Source: JAGXQV01 sp964527565 (GTDB lineage: Bacteria > Pseudomonadota > Gammaproteobacteria > Burkholderiales > Sulfuricellaceae). Taken from it: 63,282 bases of DNA. Shown piece after piece: positions 45,794 to 54,450 of the stretch. Every line of letters begins with the position of its first letter. Positions within the stretch are counted from its first letter, which is position 1. Position numbers and translations under genes: made by a program. The notes under the pieces were generated by a model. The model did not search any database. It was not told where the DNA came from and was given only the letters and a program-made list of their open reading frames with translations. The stretch is from the NCBI GenBank assembly GCA_964527565.1, contig CAZGOY010000016.1, positions 1 to 63,282 on the forward strand, in the 5' to 3' direction.

Positions 45794-47875
45794 ATGTCGA
45801 ACGACCAGCCGGGAAACGGCGGCGATACGAGTCTGCTGAAACAATTCACCGTCCTGTATGTCGAGGACGACGAGGACATTCGCGACCAGTTGGCGCATTT
45901 CCTGCGCCGTCGTGTGGGCACGCTGCACACCGCCGTCAACGGTCACGAGGGGCTGCTGTCTTTCGAGGCGTTCAAGCCGGACATCGTGGTCACTGACATC
46001 CTCATGCCGGTGATGAACGGGCTGGAAATGGCGGAGAAAATCAAGGGCCTCAGTCCGTCCACCCCGGTCATCGTCACCACGGCTTTCAACGAAACCCATT
46101 TCTTCCTCAAGGCCATTGACATCGGCGTCGACAAATACGTCATCAAGCCGGTCAATACCGACCTTCTCGGCGAGGTCCTGCTGCAATGCGCGCGTGCCAT
46201 GCAGTCGGAAGTGGAGCGCGGGCTGGCGGCGGCAGTATTTGAAAACTCTTCCGATGCCATCGTGGTCAGTGGTCGCGACAACCGCATCATTTCGGTGAAT
46301 CCGGCTTTCAGTGAAATTACCGGATACCAGCGCGAGGAGGCGTTGGGACGCGACCCCGGCATGCTCAGCGCCGGGCGCCAATCGCGCGAGTTCTACCTGG
46401 AAATGTGGAACTGCCTGCGCGAGGGCGGCAAGTGGAGCGGGGAAATCTGGAACCGGCGCAAGAGCGGCGAAATCTACCCGGAGTGGCTGTCGATCAGCAC
46501 GGTGAAAAATTTGCAGGACGAGATCACCCATTACGTCGGCATCTTTTCCGACATCACCGAACGCAAGCAGGCCGAGGAGCGGGTGCGTCACCTGGCCCAT
46601 TACGACGCGCTTACCGATCTGCCCAACCGCACGCTGTTCCACGACCGCCTGCAACAGGCGCTGATCCAGGCGCAGCGCAGCCACGACCAGGTGGCGGTGA
46701 TGTTCATCGACCTCGACCGCTTCAAGATCATCAACGATACGCTCGGGCACAATGTCGGCGACCTGCTGCTGCAAGCTGTGGCGCAACGCCTGCTCAACTG
46801 CGTGCGCCAGGGCGACACCGTGTGCCGCCAGGGCGGCGACGAATTCGTCATCCTGCTGCCGCAGATCAGCCACGCCGAGGATGCCGCGCTGGTGGCGCAG
46901 AAAATTCTCGATTCGATTAACCGCGTCTTCGTGCTCGACGGCCACGAACTGCACATCGGCGCGAGCATCGGCATCAGTTTCTTCCCGGCGGACGGCGTGG
47001 ATGCGGAAGCGCTGATGAAAAACGCCGACGTAGCGATGTATCGTGCCAAGGAACTGGGGCGCAACAATTACCAGTTCTACCTGTCCGACATGAACGCGCG
47101 CTCGTTCGAGCGTCTGGCGCTGGAAACCAGCTTGCGGCGCGCCGTCGAGCACGACGAGCTGGAGGTCTACTACCAACCCCTGATGGACGCGCACAGCAAC
47201 AAGCTGGTGGGCATGGAAGCGCTGGTGCGCTGGAACCATCCCGACCTCGGGCTGGTCAACCCCGCCCAGTTCATTCCGCTGGCGGAAGAAACCGGCATGA
47301 TCATCCCCATCGGCGCCTGGGTGCTGCGCCATGCCTGCGCGCAGACGCGCGAGTGGCACAAGCAGGGGCACGGAGCCCTGCGGGTGTCGGTCAACCTGTC
47401 CGCGCGTCAGTTCCGCCAAACCGATTTTGTCGGCAGCGTGCGCAAAATACTCGACGAAACCGGTTTCGATCCGCACTATCTGGAACTGGAAGTGACGGAA
47501 AGCCTGCTGATGCACAACATCGATGAAAACATCATCGTGCTCAATGAGTTGAAGGCTATGGGCATCAGCATCGCCGTCGACGATTTCGGCACCGGCTATT
47601 CCTCCCTGAGCTACCTCAAACGCCTGCCCATCGACACCCTGAAGATCGATCGCTCCTTCGTCAACGACGTGAATTCCAACCGCGACGATGCGGCCATCGT
47701 CGATGCCATCATTTCCCTGGCGCAAAGCCTCACCCTGAAGGTGGTCGCCGAGGGCGTGGAAACCTGCGGCCAGCAGACCTTCCTGGAAAACCACCAGTGC
47801 GACGAGATGCAGGGTTTCCTGTTCAGCCATCCCCTGCCGGCGGATAAATTCAGCGAATTCCTGAAAAGAAAATAA
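45794..47875 (+). CDS. Response regulator with PAS, GGDEF and EAL domains
   Basis: A 693-residue c-di-GMP enzyme. REC at about 17-130 (phospho-acceptor Asp68 in VVTDILMP), PAS at about 145-260, GGDEF at about 265-425 with an intact GGDEF at 347-351 and an inhibitory I-site RQGD at 338-341, EAL at about 440-690 with EAL at 475-477, DDFGTGYSSL, and the late GVET. Both synthase and hydrolase motifs are intact, so either activity is possible. No kinase gene is adjacent; the kinases at 53-62 kb are candidates to phosphorylate it. Confidence 0.93.
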   Translation: MSNDQPGNGGDTSLLKQFTVLYVEDDEDIRDQLAHFLRRRVGTLHTAVNGHEGLLSFEAFKPDIVVTDILMPVMNGLEMAEKIKGLSPSTPVIVTTAFNETHFFLKAIDIGVDKYVIKPVNTDLLGEVLLQCARAMQSEVERGLAAAVFENSSDAIVVSGRDNRIISVNPAFSEITGYQREEALGRDPGMLSAGRQSREFYLEMWNCLREGGKWSGEIWNRRKSGEIYPEWLSISTVKNLQDEITHYVGIFSDITERKQAEERVRHLAHYDALTDLPNRTLFHDRLQQALIQAQRSHDQVAVMFIDLDRFKIINDTLGHNVGDLLLQAVAQRLLNCVRQGDTVCRQGGDEFVILLPQISHAEDAALVAQKILDSINRVFVLDGHELHIGASIGISFFPADGVDAEALMKNADVAMYRAKELGRNNYQFYLSDMNARSFERLALETSLRRAVEHDELEVYYQPLMDAHSNKLVGMEALVRWNHPDLGLVNPAQFIPLAEETGMIIPIGAWVLRHACAQTREWHKQGHGALRVSVNLSARQFRQTDFVGSVRKILDETGFDPHYLELEVTESLLMHNIDENIIVLNELKAMGISIAVDDFGTGYSSLSYLKRLPIDTLKIDRSFVNDVNSNRDDAAIVDAIISLAQSLTLKVVAEGVETCGQQTFLENHQCDEMQGFLFSHPLPADKFSEFLKRK

Positions 47876-47958
47876 GGGCCTGAACAATCTTCGAAGTCGG
47901 CGCAGCCTCTTCGAGCCGGGCCTCCCTGCCGGCGTGGCGGCGCCGTAGACGGCAATAC

Positions 47959-47989
47959 CCCCCGTAGCCTTGAGAACGACGGGGGTTTT
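47959..47989 (+). terminator. Intrinsic terminator of the GGDEF-EAL gene
   Basis: Stem CCCCCGT/ACGGGGG with a 13-base loop, followed by TTTT. Its right half lies inside the direct repeat at 47966-48009. Confidence 0.65.
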
Positions 47990-48009
47990 GGGTTGTTGCG
48001 CCCTCGGTG
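47966..48009. repeat. Direct repeat copy 1 flanking the YefM/YoeB module
   Basis: Forty-three of 44 bases match 48680-48723; the first 34 bases are identical. It starts inside the terminator of the preceding gene. Confidence 0.9.
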
Positions 48010-48050
48010 GATTGTTTCGCATTGCTGGCAATATGTCACAGCATGGCTTA

Positions 48051-48076
48051 GACTTGTCCTCTATGTTGAACAAGTC
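48051..48076 (+). promoter_or_regulatory. Candidate operator of the YefM/YoeB module
   Basis: Perfect inverted repeat GACTTGT/ACAAGTC separated by 12 bases, just upstream of the antitoxin start at 48094. Expected place for autorepression by YefM; binding is inferred. Confidence 0.5.
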
Positions 48077-48093
48077 AATCAAGGGCAGACACC

Positions 48094-48351
48094 ATGCGCA
48101 TCGTTAATTTCTCAGAAGCTCGCAATAGCCTCAAGTTGGTTATCGATCAGGTCACTGATGATGCCGACTTCACGGTCATCGCTAGGCGTGATGCGTCGGA
48201 TGCGGTAGTGATGTCGCTCGACACGTTCAACAGCTTGATGGAGACCGTTCATCTGCTGAAGTCACCCGCCAATGCCGCACATCTGGCACGTTCCATCCAG
48301 CAGTACCGTCAAGGCAAGCTTAAGCAGCGGGATCTGGTCGATGCCGAGTAA
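48094..48351 (+). CDS. yefM: YefM/Phd-type antitoxin
   Basis: 85 residues. N-terminal Phd/YefM DNA-binding fold (MRIVNFSEARNSLKLVIDQV, then DFTVIARRDASDAVVMS and LDTFNSLMETVHLL), C-terminal toxin-binding tail. Precedes and overlaps the toxin gene by 11 bases. Confidence 0.9.
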   Translation: MRIVNFSEARNSLKLVIDQVTDDADFTVIARRDASDAVVMSLDTFNSLMETVHLLKSPANAAHLARSIQQYRQGKLKQRDLVDAE

Positions 48352-48625
48352 AAACCTCCTGCGCATTACCTGGACGGTGGCCTCTTGGGAGGATTACACC
48401 TACTGGCAAGACCAGGATCGCAAGACGCTCAAGCGCATCAACAAACTGATCAAGGACTGCATCCGCGATCCCTTCGGCGGTATCGGCAAACCCGAACCCT
48501 TGAAGGAGAACCTCACCGGTTTCTGGTCGCGCCGTATCGACGACACGAACCGTCTCATCTATTGCGTCGATGGCGACGATCTGGTGGTGATTGCCTGTCG
48601 CTACCACTACCAGCAGGTCAGCTAG
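48341..48625 (+). CDS. yoeB: YoeB-type toxin
   Basis: A ribosome-dependent mRNA nuclease of the RelE superfamily, 94 residues. W...A..DY.YWQ at the start, KRINKLIKDCIRDPFGGIGKPEPLK in the middle, and GFWSRRIDDTNRLIY then CRYHY at the end, matching YoeB. The ATG at 48341 lies inside the end of yefM. All family residues appear intact. Confidence 0.92.
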   Translation: MPSKNLLRITWTVASWEDYTYWQDQDRKTLKRINKLIKDCIRDPFGGIGKPEPLKENLTGFWSRRIDDTNRLIYCVDGDDLVVIACRYHYQQVS

Positions 48626-48679
48626 TGTTGTAGCCAAGAGTGCGCCCGTGCCGGGCGTACACGACAACTCCCCCCTCGC

Positions 48680-48723
48680 AGCCTTGAGAACGACGGGGGT
48701 TTTGGGTTGTTGCACCCTCGGTG
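48680..48723. repeat. Direct repeat copy 2 flanking the YefM/YoeB module
   Basis: Near-identical copy of 47966-48009, 714 bases downstream, just after yoeB. Its left neighbour has only CCCCC to pair, so the terminator stem is weaker here. Confidence 0.9.
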
Positions 48724-48858
48724 ATTTGAGGGTCAGGAGTTGGTTAAATGACCCTGGCCCCTTTCTGCTTTCAGGTAGGGGCGCCGCGCGCGGCGTTTGT
48801 CAGCGTGAGCGGGGAAATGTAAGGCTCAAAAACAAAGAGGGTATCCCTTTGCTTGTTT

Positions 48859-48890
48859 GATATGCGTATATCCCAAAACGGGACTATAAT
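48859..48890 (+). promoter_or_regulatory. HigBA promoter and operator region
   Basis: Inverted repeat GATAT-GCGT-ATATC (48859-48872) followed by a perfect TATAAT (48885-48890), eight bases before the toxin ATG. The palindrome lies in the -35 region and is a good place for HigA binding. Confidence 0.55.
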
Positions 48891-48896
48891 TGCGCC

Positions 48897-49202
48897 ATGA
48901 ACATCGTTGCCGTGAAATTTCTCCGCACCTTCTGGGAAAAATACCCGGATGCGGAACAGCCGCTCAAGTCTTGGGTGGATGAGGCGAGGAAAGCGACATG
49001 GACGCAGCCCGCCGGGATCAAGGAACAATATCGGAGTGCGAGCATACTCAAGAACCGGCGCGTGGTGTTCAATATTAAGGGAAACGACTACCGCTTGGTG
49101 GTATCCGTTGCCTACCATTACCAAGCTGTCTATGTGAAATTCATCGGCACGCACAAGGAATACGATGACATAGACGCTGAAACCGTTGAGATGGAGGCCT
49201 GA
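48897..49202 (+). CDS. higB: HigB-family toxin
   Basis: A 101-residue RelE-like mRNA nuclease. F...YPDAEQPLKSWVDEARKA, then RRVVFNIKGNDYRLVV and YVKFIGTHKEYDDID match the HigB family. The toxin precedes the antitoxin, the usual inverted HigBA order. The mRNA leader appears very short. Confidence 0.92.
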   Translation: MNIVAVKFLRTFWEKYPDAEQPLKSWVDEARKATWTQPAGIKEQYRSASILKNRRVVFNIKGNDYRLVVSVAYHYQAVYVKFIGTHKEYDDIDAETVEMEA

Positions 49203-49203
49203 C

Positions 49204-49584
49204 ATGGAAATTCGACCGATCCGCACCGAAGAGGACTATAAGGCTGCGCTACGCGAAGTCTCGTTCTGCTTCGACAACGAACCGATCCCCGGCACGCCTG
49301 ATGGTGATCGCTTTGAAATCCTGCTGACCCTTGTGGAAGCCTACGAGGCCAGGCACTTTCCCATCGGTCTGCCCGATCCGGTGGAGGCCATCAAGTTTCG
49401 TATGGATCAGGCCGGGCTGACGCCGAAAGACCTGGTTCCTGTCATCGGGCGCTTGAACCGTGTCTATGAGATTCTCAACCGCAAACGGCCGCTTACGCTG
49501 AACATGATCTGGAAGTTGCACGAGAAATTGGGCATTCCAGCCGAGTGTCTTATCCAGCCCCCGAAAATGAAGTTCGTGCCCTGA
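49204..49584 (+). CDS. higA: HigA-type antitoxin with HTH domain
   Basis: 126 residues. MEIRPIRTEEDYKAALREV at the start, then a C-terminal helix-turn-helix (PVEAIKFRMDQAGLTPKDLV, GRLNRVYEILNRKRPLTLNMI). It starts one base after the toxin stop. An ATG 18 bases upstream is less likely. Expected to repress the module. Confidence 0.9.
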   Translation: MEIRPIRTEEDYKAALREVSFCFDNEPIPGTPDGDRFEILLTLVEAYEARHFPIGLPDPVEAIKFRMDQAGLTPKDLVPVIGRLNRVYEILNRKRPLTLNMIWKLHEKLGIPAECLIQPPKMKFVP

Positions 49585-49627
49585 AAACAATGCAGGTGTC
49601 TCTTTAGTTTCCCCGAGCAGGGCCGGA

Positions 49628-50872
49628 TTACTCGTAGCGCAACGCTTCCACCGGCTTGAGTCCCGCTGCGCGGCGCGCCGGATAAAAGCCGAAGAAAACG
49701 CCGGTGGTGGCGGCGAAGGCGAAGGACAGCAGGATGGAACCCGAGCTGACCACCACCGCCATGTCGGCGAAACGGGCAACCGCCCAGGCGCCGCCCACCC
49801 CCAGCAATACCCCGGCCAGCCCGCCGGCGATGCAGATCATCAGGGCTTCCAGCAGGAATTGCAGCAGGATGTCGCGCCGACGCGCGCCGATAGCCATGCG
49901 GATGCCGATTTCGCGGGTGCGTTCGGTAACCGACACCAGCATGATGTTCATGATGCCGATGCCGCCGACCAAGAGCGAGATCGAGGCGATGGCGCCCAGC
50001 ATGAAGGACATGGCCTGGGCTGAACCCGCTGCGGACTGGGCCGCAGCAGTCAGGTTGCGCAGCGTGAAATCGTTTTCCGCGTCCTCGGCGAGGCGGTGGC
50101 GCTGGCGTAGCACCTGTTTCATTTCGCGTTCGGCTTCTTCCATGAGCGCGGCGGATCTGGCCTGCACAGAGATGAAGCGCACCGTTCCGGGGAAGGGGTT
50201 GCCGAACAGCTTGCGCTGGGCGGTGGTGACCGGAACGAAGGCCGTGTCGTCCTGGTCGCGCCCGTCCAGGCTTTGTCCCTTGGGTGCCAGCAGTCCGATC
50301 ACCAGGAACGGCAGGTTCTTGATGCGGATGGTCTTGCCGGTGGGGTCTTCGTCGCCGAACAGGTTTTGGGCAACGGTTTTGCCGAGCACCACCACGCGCG
50401 TGGCGCCGCGCACGTCGCTGTCCTCGATGGGATGGCCGCTTTCCAGGGTCCAGTTGCGCACTTCCATGAATTCCGGCGTGGTGCCGGAGACAGGGGTGCT
50501 CCAGTTGCTCGCGCCATAGGCCAGTTGGGCGGTGCCGGGATAAACCGGCGCGACCGCTTTGACTGCGGGGATTTTGGCGAGCGCCTGGGCATCGGCGAAA
50601 GTCAGCGTCGGCACCGAGCCGGCACCCATGCGCAGCCCCCCGGAAGTGCTGGCGCCGGACAGGACGATGAACAGGTTGCTGCCCATCGAGGCGATGGATT
50701 CGCTGACGGTATTCTGCGCGCCCTGGCCGATGGCCAGCATGAGCACCACCGCCGCTACGCCGATAATCATGCCGAGCATGGTGAGCAGCGTGCGCAGTCC
50801 ATTGAGCGACATGGCGCGCAGGGCTTCGGCGGGGATGGCGAGGAGTTTCATGCGGTCGGTTCCATTAGGCAT
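49628..50872 (-). CDS. MacB/FtsX-type ABC transporter permease
   Basis: A 414-residue inner-membrane permease. N-terminal membrane segment (LRTLLTMLGMIIGVAAVVLMLAIG), large periplasmic MacB core (about 45-240), and three C-terminal membrane segments with GGIGIMNIMLVSVTERTREIGIRMAIGARR. Unlike E. coli MacB, the ATPase is a separate gene directly upstream. ATG 50872 follows the ATPase TAA directly; ATG 50851 is an alternative. Likely exports a macrolide, peptide or siderophore; substrate unknown. Confidence 0.92.
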   Translation of the reverse strand: MPNGTDRMKLLAIPAEALRAMSLNGLRTLLTMLGMIIGVAAVVLMLAIGQGAQNTVSESIASMGSNLFIVLSGASTSGGLRMGAGSVPTLTFADAQALAKIPAVKAVAPVYPGTAQLAYGASNWSTPVSGTTPEFMEVRNWTLESGHPIEDSDVRGATRVVVLGKTVAQNLFGDEDPTGKTIRIKNLPFLVIGLLAPKGQSLDGRDQDDTAFVPVTTAQRKLFGNPFPGTVRFISVQARSAALMEEAEREMKQVLRQRHRLAEDAENDFTLRNLTAAAQSAAGSAQAMSFMLGAIASISLLVGGIGIMNIMLVSVTERTREIGIRMAIGARRRDILLQFLLEALMICIAGGLAGVLLGVGGAWAVARFADMAVVVSSGSILLSFAFAATTGVFFGFYPARRAAGLKPVEALRYE

Positions 50873-51580
50873 TTATCCGTGCTCGGCGTGACCGGCGACC
50901 GCGCCGTCGTGCGCCACCCGGCCATCGACGAAGCGCACCAGTCTTTGCGCGTAATGGGCGATGTCGGGTTCGTGGGTGACCAGGATGATGGTAATGCCCT
51001 GCTCGCGGTTCAGGCGGGTGAATAGCTCCATGATCTCCTGGCTGGTGTGGGTATCCAGGTTGCCGGTGGGTTCGTCGGCGAGGATCAGCGGCGGCTGGTT
51101 GATCAGCGCGCGGGCGATGGCGACGCGCTGCTGCTGGCCGCCGGAAAGCTGGTTGGGCAAGGAGCGGGTAAAGTTCTCCAGACCGGTTCGGGCGAGCATC
51201 TCCCGCGCGCGCTGCCGGCGTGCGTTTTTCCCCACACCGGCGTAAAGCAGGGGCAGGGCGACGTTATCCGTGGCGCTGACGCGCTTCAACAGATTGAAGC
51301 CCTGGAACACGAAGCCGATGGAGCGATTGCGCAACGCCGCCAGTTGGTCGTTGTCGAGAGTGGAAACATTTCTTCCATCGAGAAAATAATTGCCGGAGGT
51401 GGGGGTGTCGAGGCAGCCGAGAATGTTCATGAAGGTGGATTTGCCGGAGCCGGACGGTCCCATGATGGCGACGAATTCCCCCGCCGCGATGTGCAGGTTG
51501 ACGCCGTGCAACACCGGGACGGCCTGCCCGTCGGCAATTTCATAGTGCTTGTGAAGGTTTTCGACGCGAATCAGCGACAT
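50873..51580 (-). CDS. MacB/LolD-type ABC transporter ATPase
   Basis: About 235 residues. Walker A GPSGSGKS, signature LSGGQQQR, Walker B ILADEPTGNLD and H-loop VTHE are all intact. ATG 51580 matches the family start MSLIRVENLHKHYEI; the frame extends 26 codons further into the repeat element and is not believed. Works with the adjacent permease and MacA-like protein. Confidence 0.95.
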   Translation of the reverse strand: MSLIRVENLHKHYEIADGQAVPVLHGVNLHIAAGEFVAIMGPSGSGKSTFMNILGCLDTPTSGNYFLDGRNVSTLDNDQLAALRNRSIGFVFQGFNLLKRVSATDNVALPLLYAGVGKNARRQRAREMLARTGLENFTRSLPNQLSGGQQQRVAIARALINQPPLILADEPTGNLDTHTSQEIMELFTRLNREQGITIILVTHEPDIAHYAQRLVRFVDGRVAHDGAVAGHAEHG

Positions 51581-51614
51581 CGGAATGTCCGTTAACGTGA
51601 AAAACAGCGTCTCC

Positions 51615-51694
51615 GGTAGGAGCGGGCTTGCCCGCGAGCTTTTTGCTTTGGCGTGCATCCAGCCAAAATTCTCGGGGGCAAGCCCCCTCCTACC
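51615..51694. repeat. REP-like inverted repeat
   Basis: GGTAGGAGCGGGCTTGCCCG at one end and CGGGGGCAAGCCCCCTCCTA with CC at the other form facing arms around about 35 bases. The same core (GGGCTTGCCC and GGGCAAGCCC) occurs at 57987-58074. It lies between the MacA-like and ATPase genes of one operon. Confidence 0.8.
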
Positions 51695-51743
51695 AAGTCG
51701 GCGTATTTTTCATCGTTTGAGGTGGCGGTAACTGCCATGATAG

Positions 51744-52901
51744 TTAGAACAGGCGCAGGCTGAAGTTGCCTTCCTTCTTCTTCTGGCCGAGTTCACGGGT
51801 AATCAGGGGGTCGCCCTCGCGAAGCGCGCCATCGAGAACTTCCGTGAACGTCCCATCCGACAAGCCGGTTTTCACCTTGACGGCTTGCGGCTCGCCGTTT
51901 TCCAGCCGGTACACCGTCGCACCGCTGCGCTTTTCTCCTTTCTTGACCGGCGTTTCCTCGCCGTTGTCCTTTTTCGGTTTGAAGCGTAGCGCCGCATTGG
52001 GGGCGCGCAGCACGTTGTCGCGCCTGCCGGTGCTGATCTGCACGTGCCCGGTCATGCCCGGCAGCAGCAGTCCATCCGTGTTGTTGACCGCCACCACCAC
52101 GTTGTAGGTGACCACGTTCTGCTGCACCGTGGGGTTGAGGCGGATCTGCTTGACCTGGCCGGAAAACTGGCGCTCGGCGAAGGCATCGACGGAAAAATTC
52201 ACCGCCTGGCCGATGCGGATGCTGCCGATGTCGGCCTCGGCGATGCTGGTCTCGATCTGCATGTCCTTGAGGTCGCCCGCGATCTGGAACAGGGTCGGCG
52301 TCTGGAAGCTCGCAGCCACGGTCTGGCCGACATCCACGCTGCGCGCCACCACCACGCCGGAAATCGGCGAGCGGATCACGGTGTAACGCAGATTGGTGCG
52401 TCCGCGCTCCAATTGCGCTTCGGTTACGGCGATCTGGGCGAGCGCGGCGTCGAGCTGCTGTTTCGCCTGATCGATGGCATCGGCGGAAATGAAGCCTTTC
52501 TGGAATTGCAGGCGGGCGCGCTGTTCCTTGGCGCGCGCCAGTTCGAGATTGGCGTGCGCCGCCGCCAGGTTGGCCTGGTCCTGGCGCTGTTGCGCCTCGA
52601 ACAAGGCCGGGTCGAGTTCCGCCAGCACCTGGCCGGGTTTGACGATGCTGTTGAAATCGACATGCAATTTTTTCACCGTGCCGGAAACCTGGGTGCCGAT
52701 ATTGACCATCTTCACCGGATTCAGCGTGCCGTTGGCGGAGATGGTCTGCACGATGTTGCCGCGCTCGGCGGCCTGGGTCTTGTATTTTTCTGCGGGCGGA
52801 GCGCTGCTGTGTTGTTTCCACCAGACAACGCCACCTGCCATAACGGCAAGCAGGAGAAAGGCGGTTAACAGGGAGCGGAAACGGGAGCGGGGTTGCGGCA
52901 T
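51744..52901 (-). CDS. MacA-type periplasmic adaptor (HlyD family)
   Basis: A 385-residue membrane-fusion protein. N-terminal anchor (FRSLLTAFLLLAVMAGGVVWW), lipoyl half-motifs, a long coiled coil (QQRQDQANLAAAHANLELAR onward, about 105-165) and a C-terminal beta domain with LLPGMTGHVQIST. First gene of a MacA-ATPase-permease set; an outer-membrane TolC-type partner must be encoded elsewhere. Confidence 0.94.
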   Translation of the reverse strand: MPQPRSRFRSLLTAFLLLAVMAGGVVWWKQHSSAPPAEKYKTQAAERGNIVQTISANGTLNPVKMVNIGTQVSGTVKKLHVDFNSIVKPGQVLAELDPALFEAQQRQDQANLAAAHANLELARAKEQRARLQFQKGFISADAIDQAKQQLDAALAQIAVTEAQLERGRTNLRYTVIRSPISGVVVARSVDVGQTVAASFQTPTLFQIAGDLKDMQIETSIAEADIGSIRIGQAVNFSVDAFAERQFSGQVKQIRLNPTVQQNVVTYNVVVAVNNTDGLLLPGMTGHVQISTGRRDNVLRAPNAALRFKPKKDNGEETPVKKGEKRSGATVYRLENGEPQAVKVKTGLSDGTFTEVLDGALREGDPLITRELGQKKKEGNFSLRLF

Positions 52902-53047
52902 GGCGGTAGATGGGCGGGAATGAATACGCTACGAAACGATGAGGCGCTAACATAGCAATGCCATGCCGGGCGGTCAACCGCGCAATTGTAAGCTTATGTA
53001 GGCCGCATCAAGGTGCCGGGAAAGTGATTTTTTGTGAAATGTTCCGG

Positions 53048-54448
53048 CTATTCGGCTTTTTCAGCGGAGCGGGTGAGCGGCAGCCACAGGCGAAATGTGG
53101 TTCCGGTGCCCGGTTCGCTCGCCACATTGAGGTGTCCGCCATGTTTTTCCACGATACTCCAGGAAAGTGATAAGCCCAGTCCCGTCCCCTTGCCGACCGG
53201 CTTGGTGGTGAAAAACGGGTCGAAAATGCGGCTCAGGTTTTCCGGCGTGATGCCGCTGCCGGAATCGCTGATTTCGATCCACACGCCGTTCCCCTGTGTT
53301 CCGCTGCGCAGGAAAATAATGCCGTGTTCCTCGATGGCGTGGGCGGCGTTGACCAGCAGGTTCATGAAAACCTGGTTGATCTGGAAGGGCAGGCATTCCA
53401 CCTGCGGCAGCTCGCCGTACTGGCGGATTACTTCGGCCTTGTACTTGATTTCGTTCCAGACCACGTTGAGGGTGCTTTCCAGGCACTGGTGCAAATCCGT
53501 CCACTGCCATTCCTCGTTTTCATCGGCGTGGGAAAAATCCTTGAGGTCCTGGACGATTTTCTTCACGCGGGCAATGCCGTGGCCGGATTCGCTCATCAAA
53601 GCGGCAATGTCTTCCCTGAGAAAATCGAGGTCCAGCTTCTCGCGCAACGCCCGGATGCCGGTCGCCGTAGCCGGATCGGCGGCCAATAGCGGTTCGGCCT
53701 CGCGGTAGGCGTCGAGCATGGCGAACAGGTCGCGCAGGTATTTCTCCAGCGTGCCCAGGTTGGAGTTGACGTAGCCGATGGGGTTGTTGATCTCGTGCGC
53801 CACCCCCGCCGCCAGTTGGCCGATGGAAGCCATTTTCTCGGATTGCAGCAACTGGTATTGCGCCGCCTTGAGCTGTTCGTTGAGGGCCTTCATCTGGTCG
53901 TGGCTGGATTGCACTTCAAGCTGGTATCGCAGCATTTGCGCCATGTCTTGCGCCAGTTTCCGGTTGGCTTCGAGCAGGTCGGCGGCGCGCTCGGCCACGC
54001 GCTGTTCCAGGTCCAGGTTGCTGCGGCTCAATGCCTCCCGGATCTGTTCCAGTTCGGTGACGTCGGTGTAGAGCGACACATATTCGTAAATTTCTCCTGT
54101 CGCTTTTTTGAATGGCGTCACGGTGGCTTCCACGCAGTATTCCGCGCCGTCCTTGCGCCGGTTGCGAATGATGCCCTGCCACACCTCGCCCTGGCTGATG
54201 CGTCCCCACATGGCGCTGAAAAAACCGGCGTCGTGGGCACCGGACTTGAGCAGGCTGGCCTGGTTGCCCAGCAGTTCTTCGCGCGCGTAGCCGTTGAGCA
54301 CGCAGAACTTGTCGTTGACGTAGGTGATGGTGCCGCCGGTATCCGTCACGCACATCGCCACATGCTGGTCAATGGCGATTTCCTGGTTTTCCAGTTCCGT
54401 CAGGATGCCCTTCATTTCTTCCGGGCCGAACCAGGAATGGTTTTCCAT
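53048..54448 (-). CDS. PAS-domain sensor histidine kinase
   Basis: 466 residues. PAS at about 25-135 (MCVTDTGGTITYVNDKFCVLN), coiled coil at about 138-200, phospho-acceptor His219 in AAGVAHEINNPIGYVNSNLG, and an ATPase domain with NLLVNAAHAIEEHG, DSGSGI, FFTTKP and GTGLGLSLS. No membrane segments, so cytosolic. The start has AGAGGAG upstream and lies two bases after the triple-PAS gene stop. Shares its kinase core with the products of 55683 and 60476. Confidence 0.92.
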   Translation of the reverse strand: MENHSWFGPEEMKGILTELENQEIAIDQHVAMCVTDTGGTITYVNDKFCVLNGYAREELLGNQASLLKSGAHDAGFFSAMWGRISQGEVWQGIIRNRRKDGAEYCVEATVTPFKKATGEIYEYVSLYTDVTELEQIREALSRSNLDLEQRVAERAADLLEANRKLAQDMAQMLRYQLEVQSSHDQMKALNEQLKAAQYQLLQSEKMASIGQLAAGVAHEINNPIGYVNSNLGTLEKYLRDLFAMLDAYREAEPLLAADPATATGIRALREKLDLDFLREDIAALMSESGHGIARVKKIVQDLKDFSHADENEEWQWTDLHQCLESTLNVVWNEIKYKAEVIRQYGELPQVECLPFQINQVFMNLLVNAAHAIEEHGIIFLRSGTQGNGVWIEISDSGSGITPENLSRIFDPFFTTKPVGKGTGLGLSLSWSIVEKHGGHLNVASEPGTGTTFRLWLPLTRSAEKAE

Positions 54449-54450
54449 GT

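Noticed and set aside
45524..48082. 852-codon open frame antisense to the GGDEF-EAL gene
   Set aside because: Shadow; it also runs across the terminator, a direct repeat and a neighbouring gene, which makes no biological sense.
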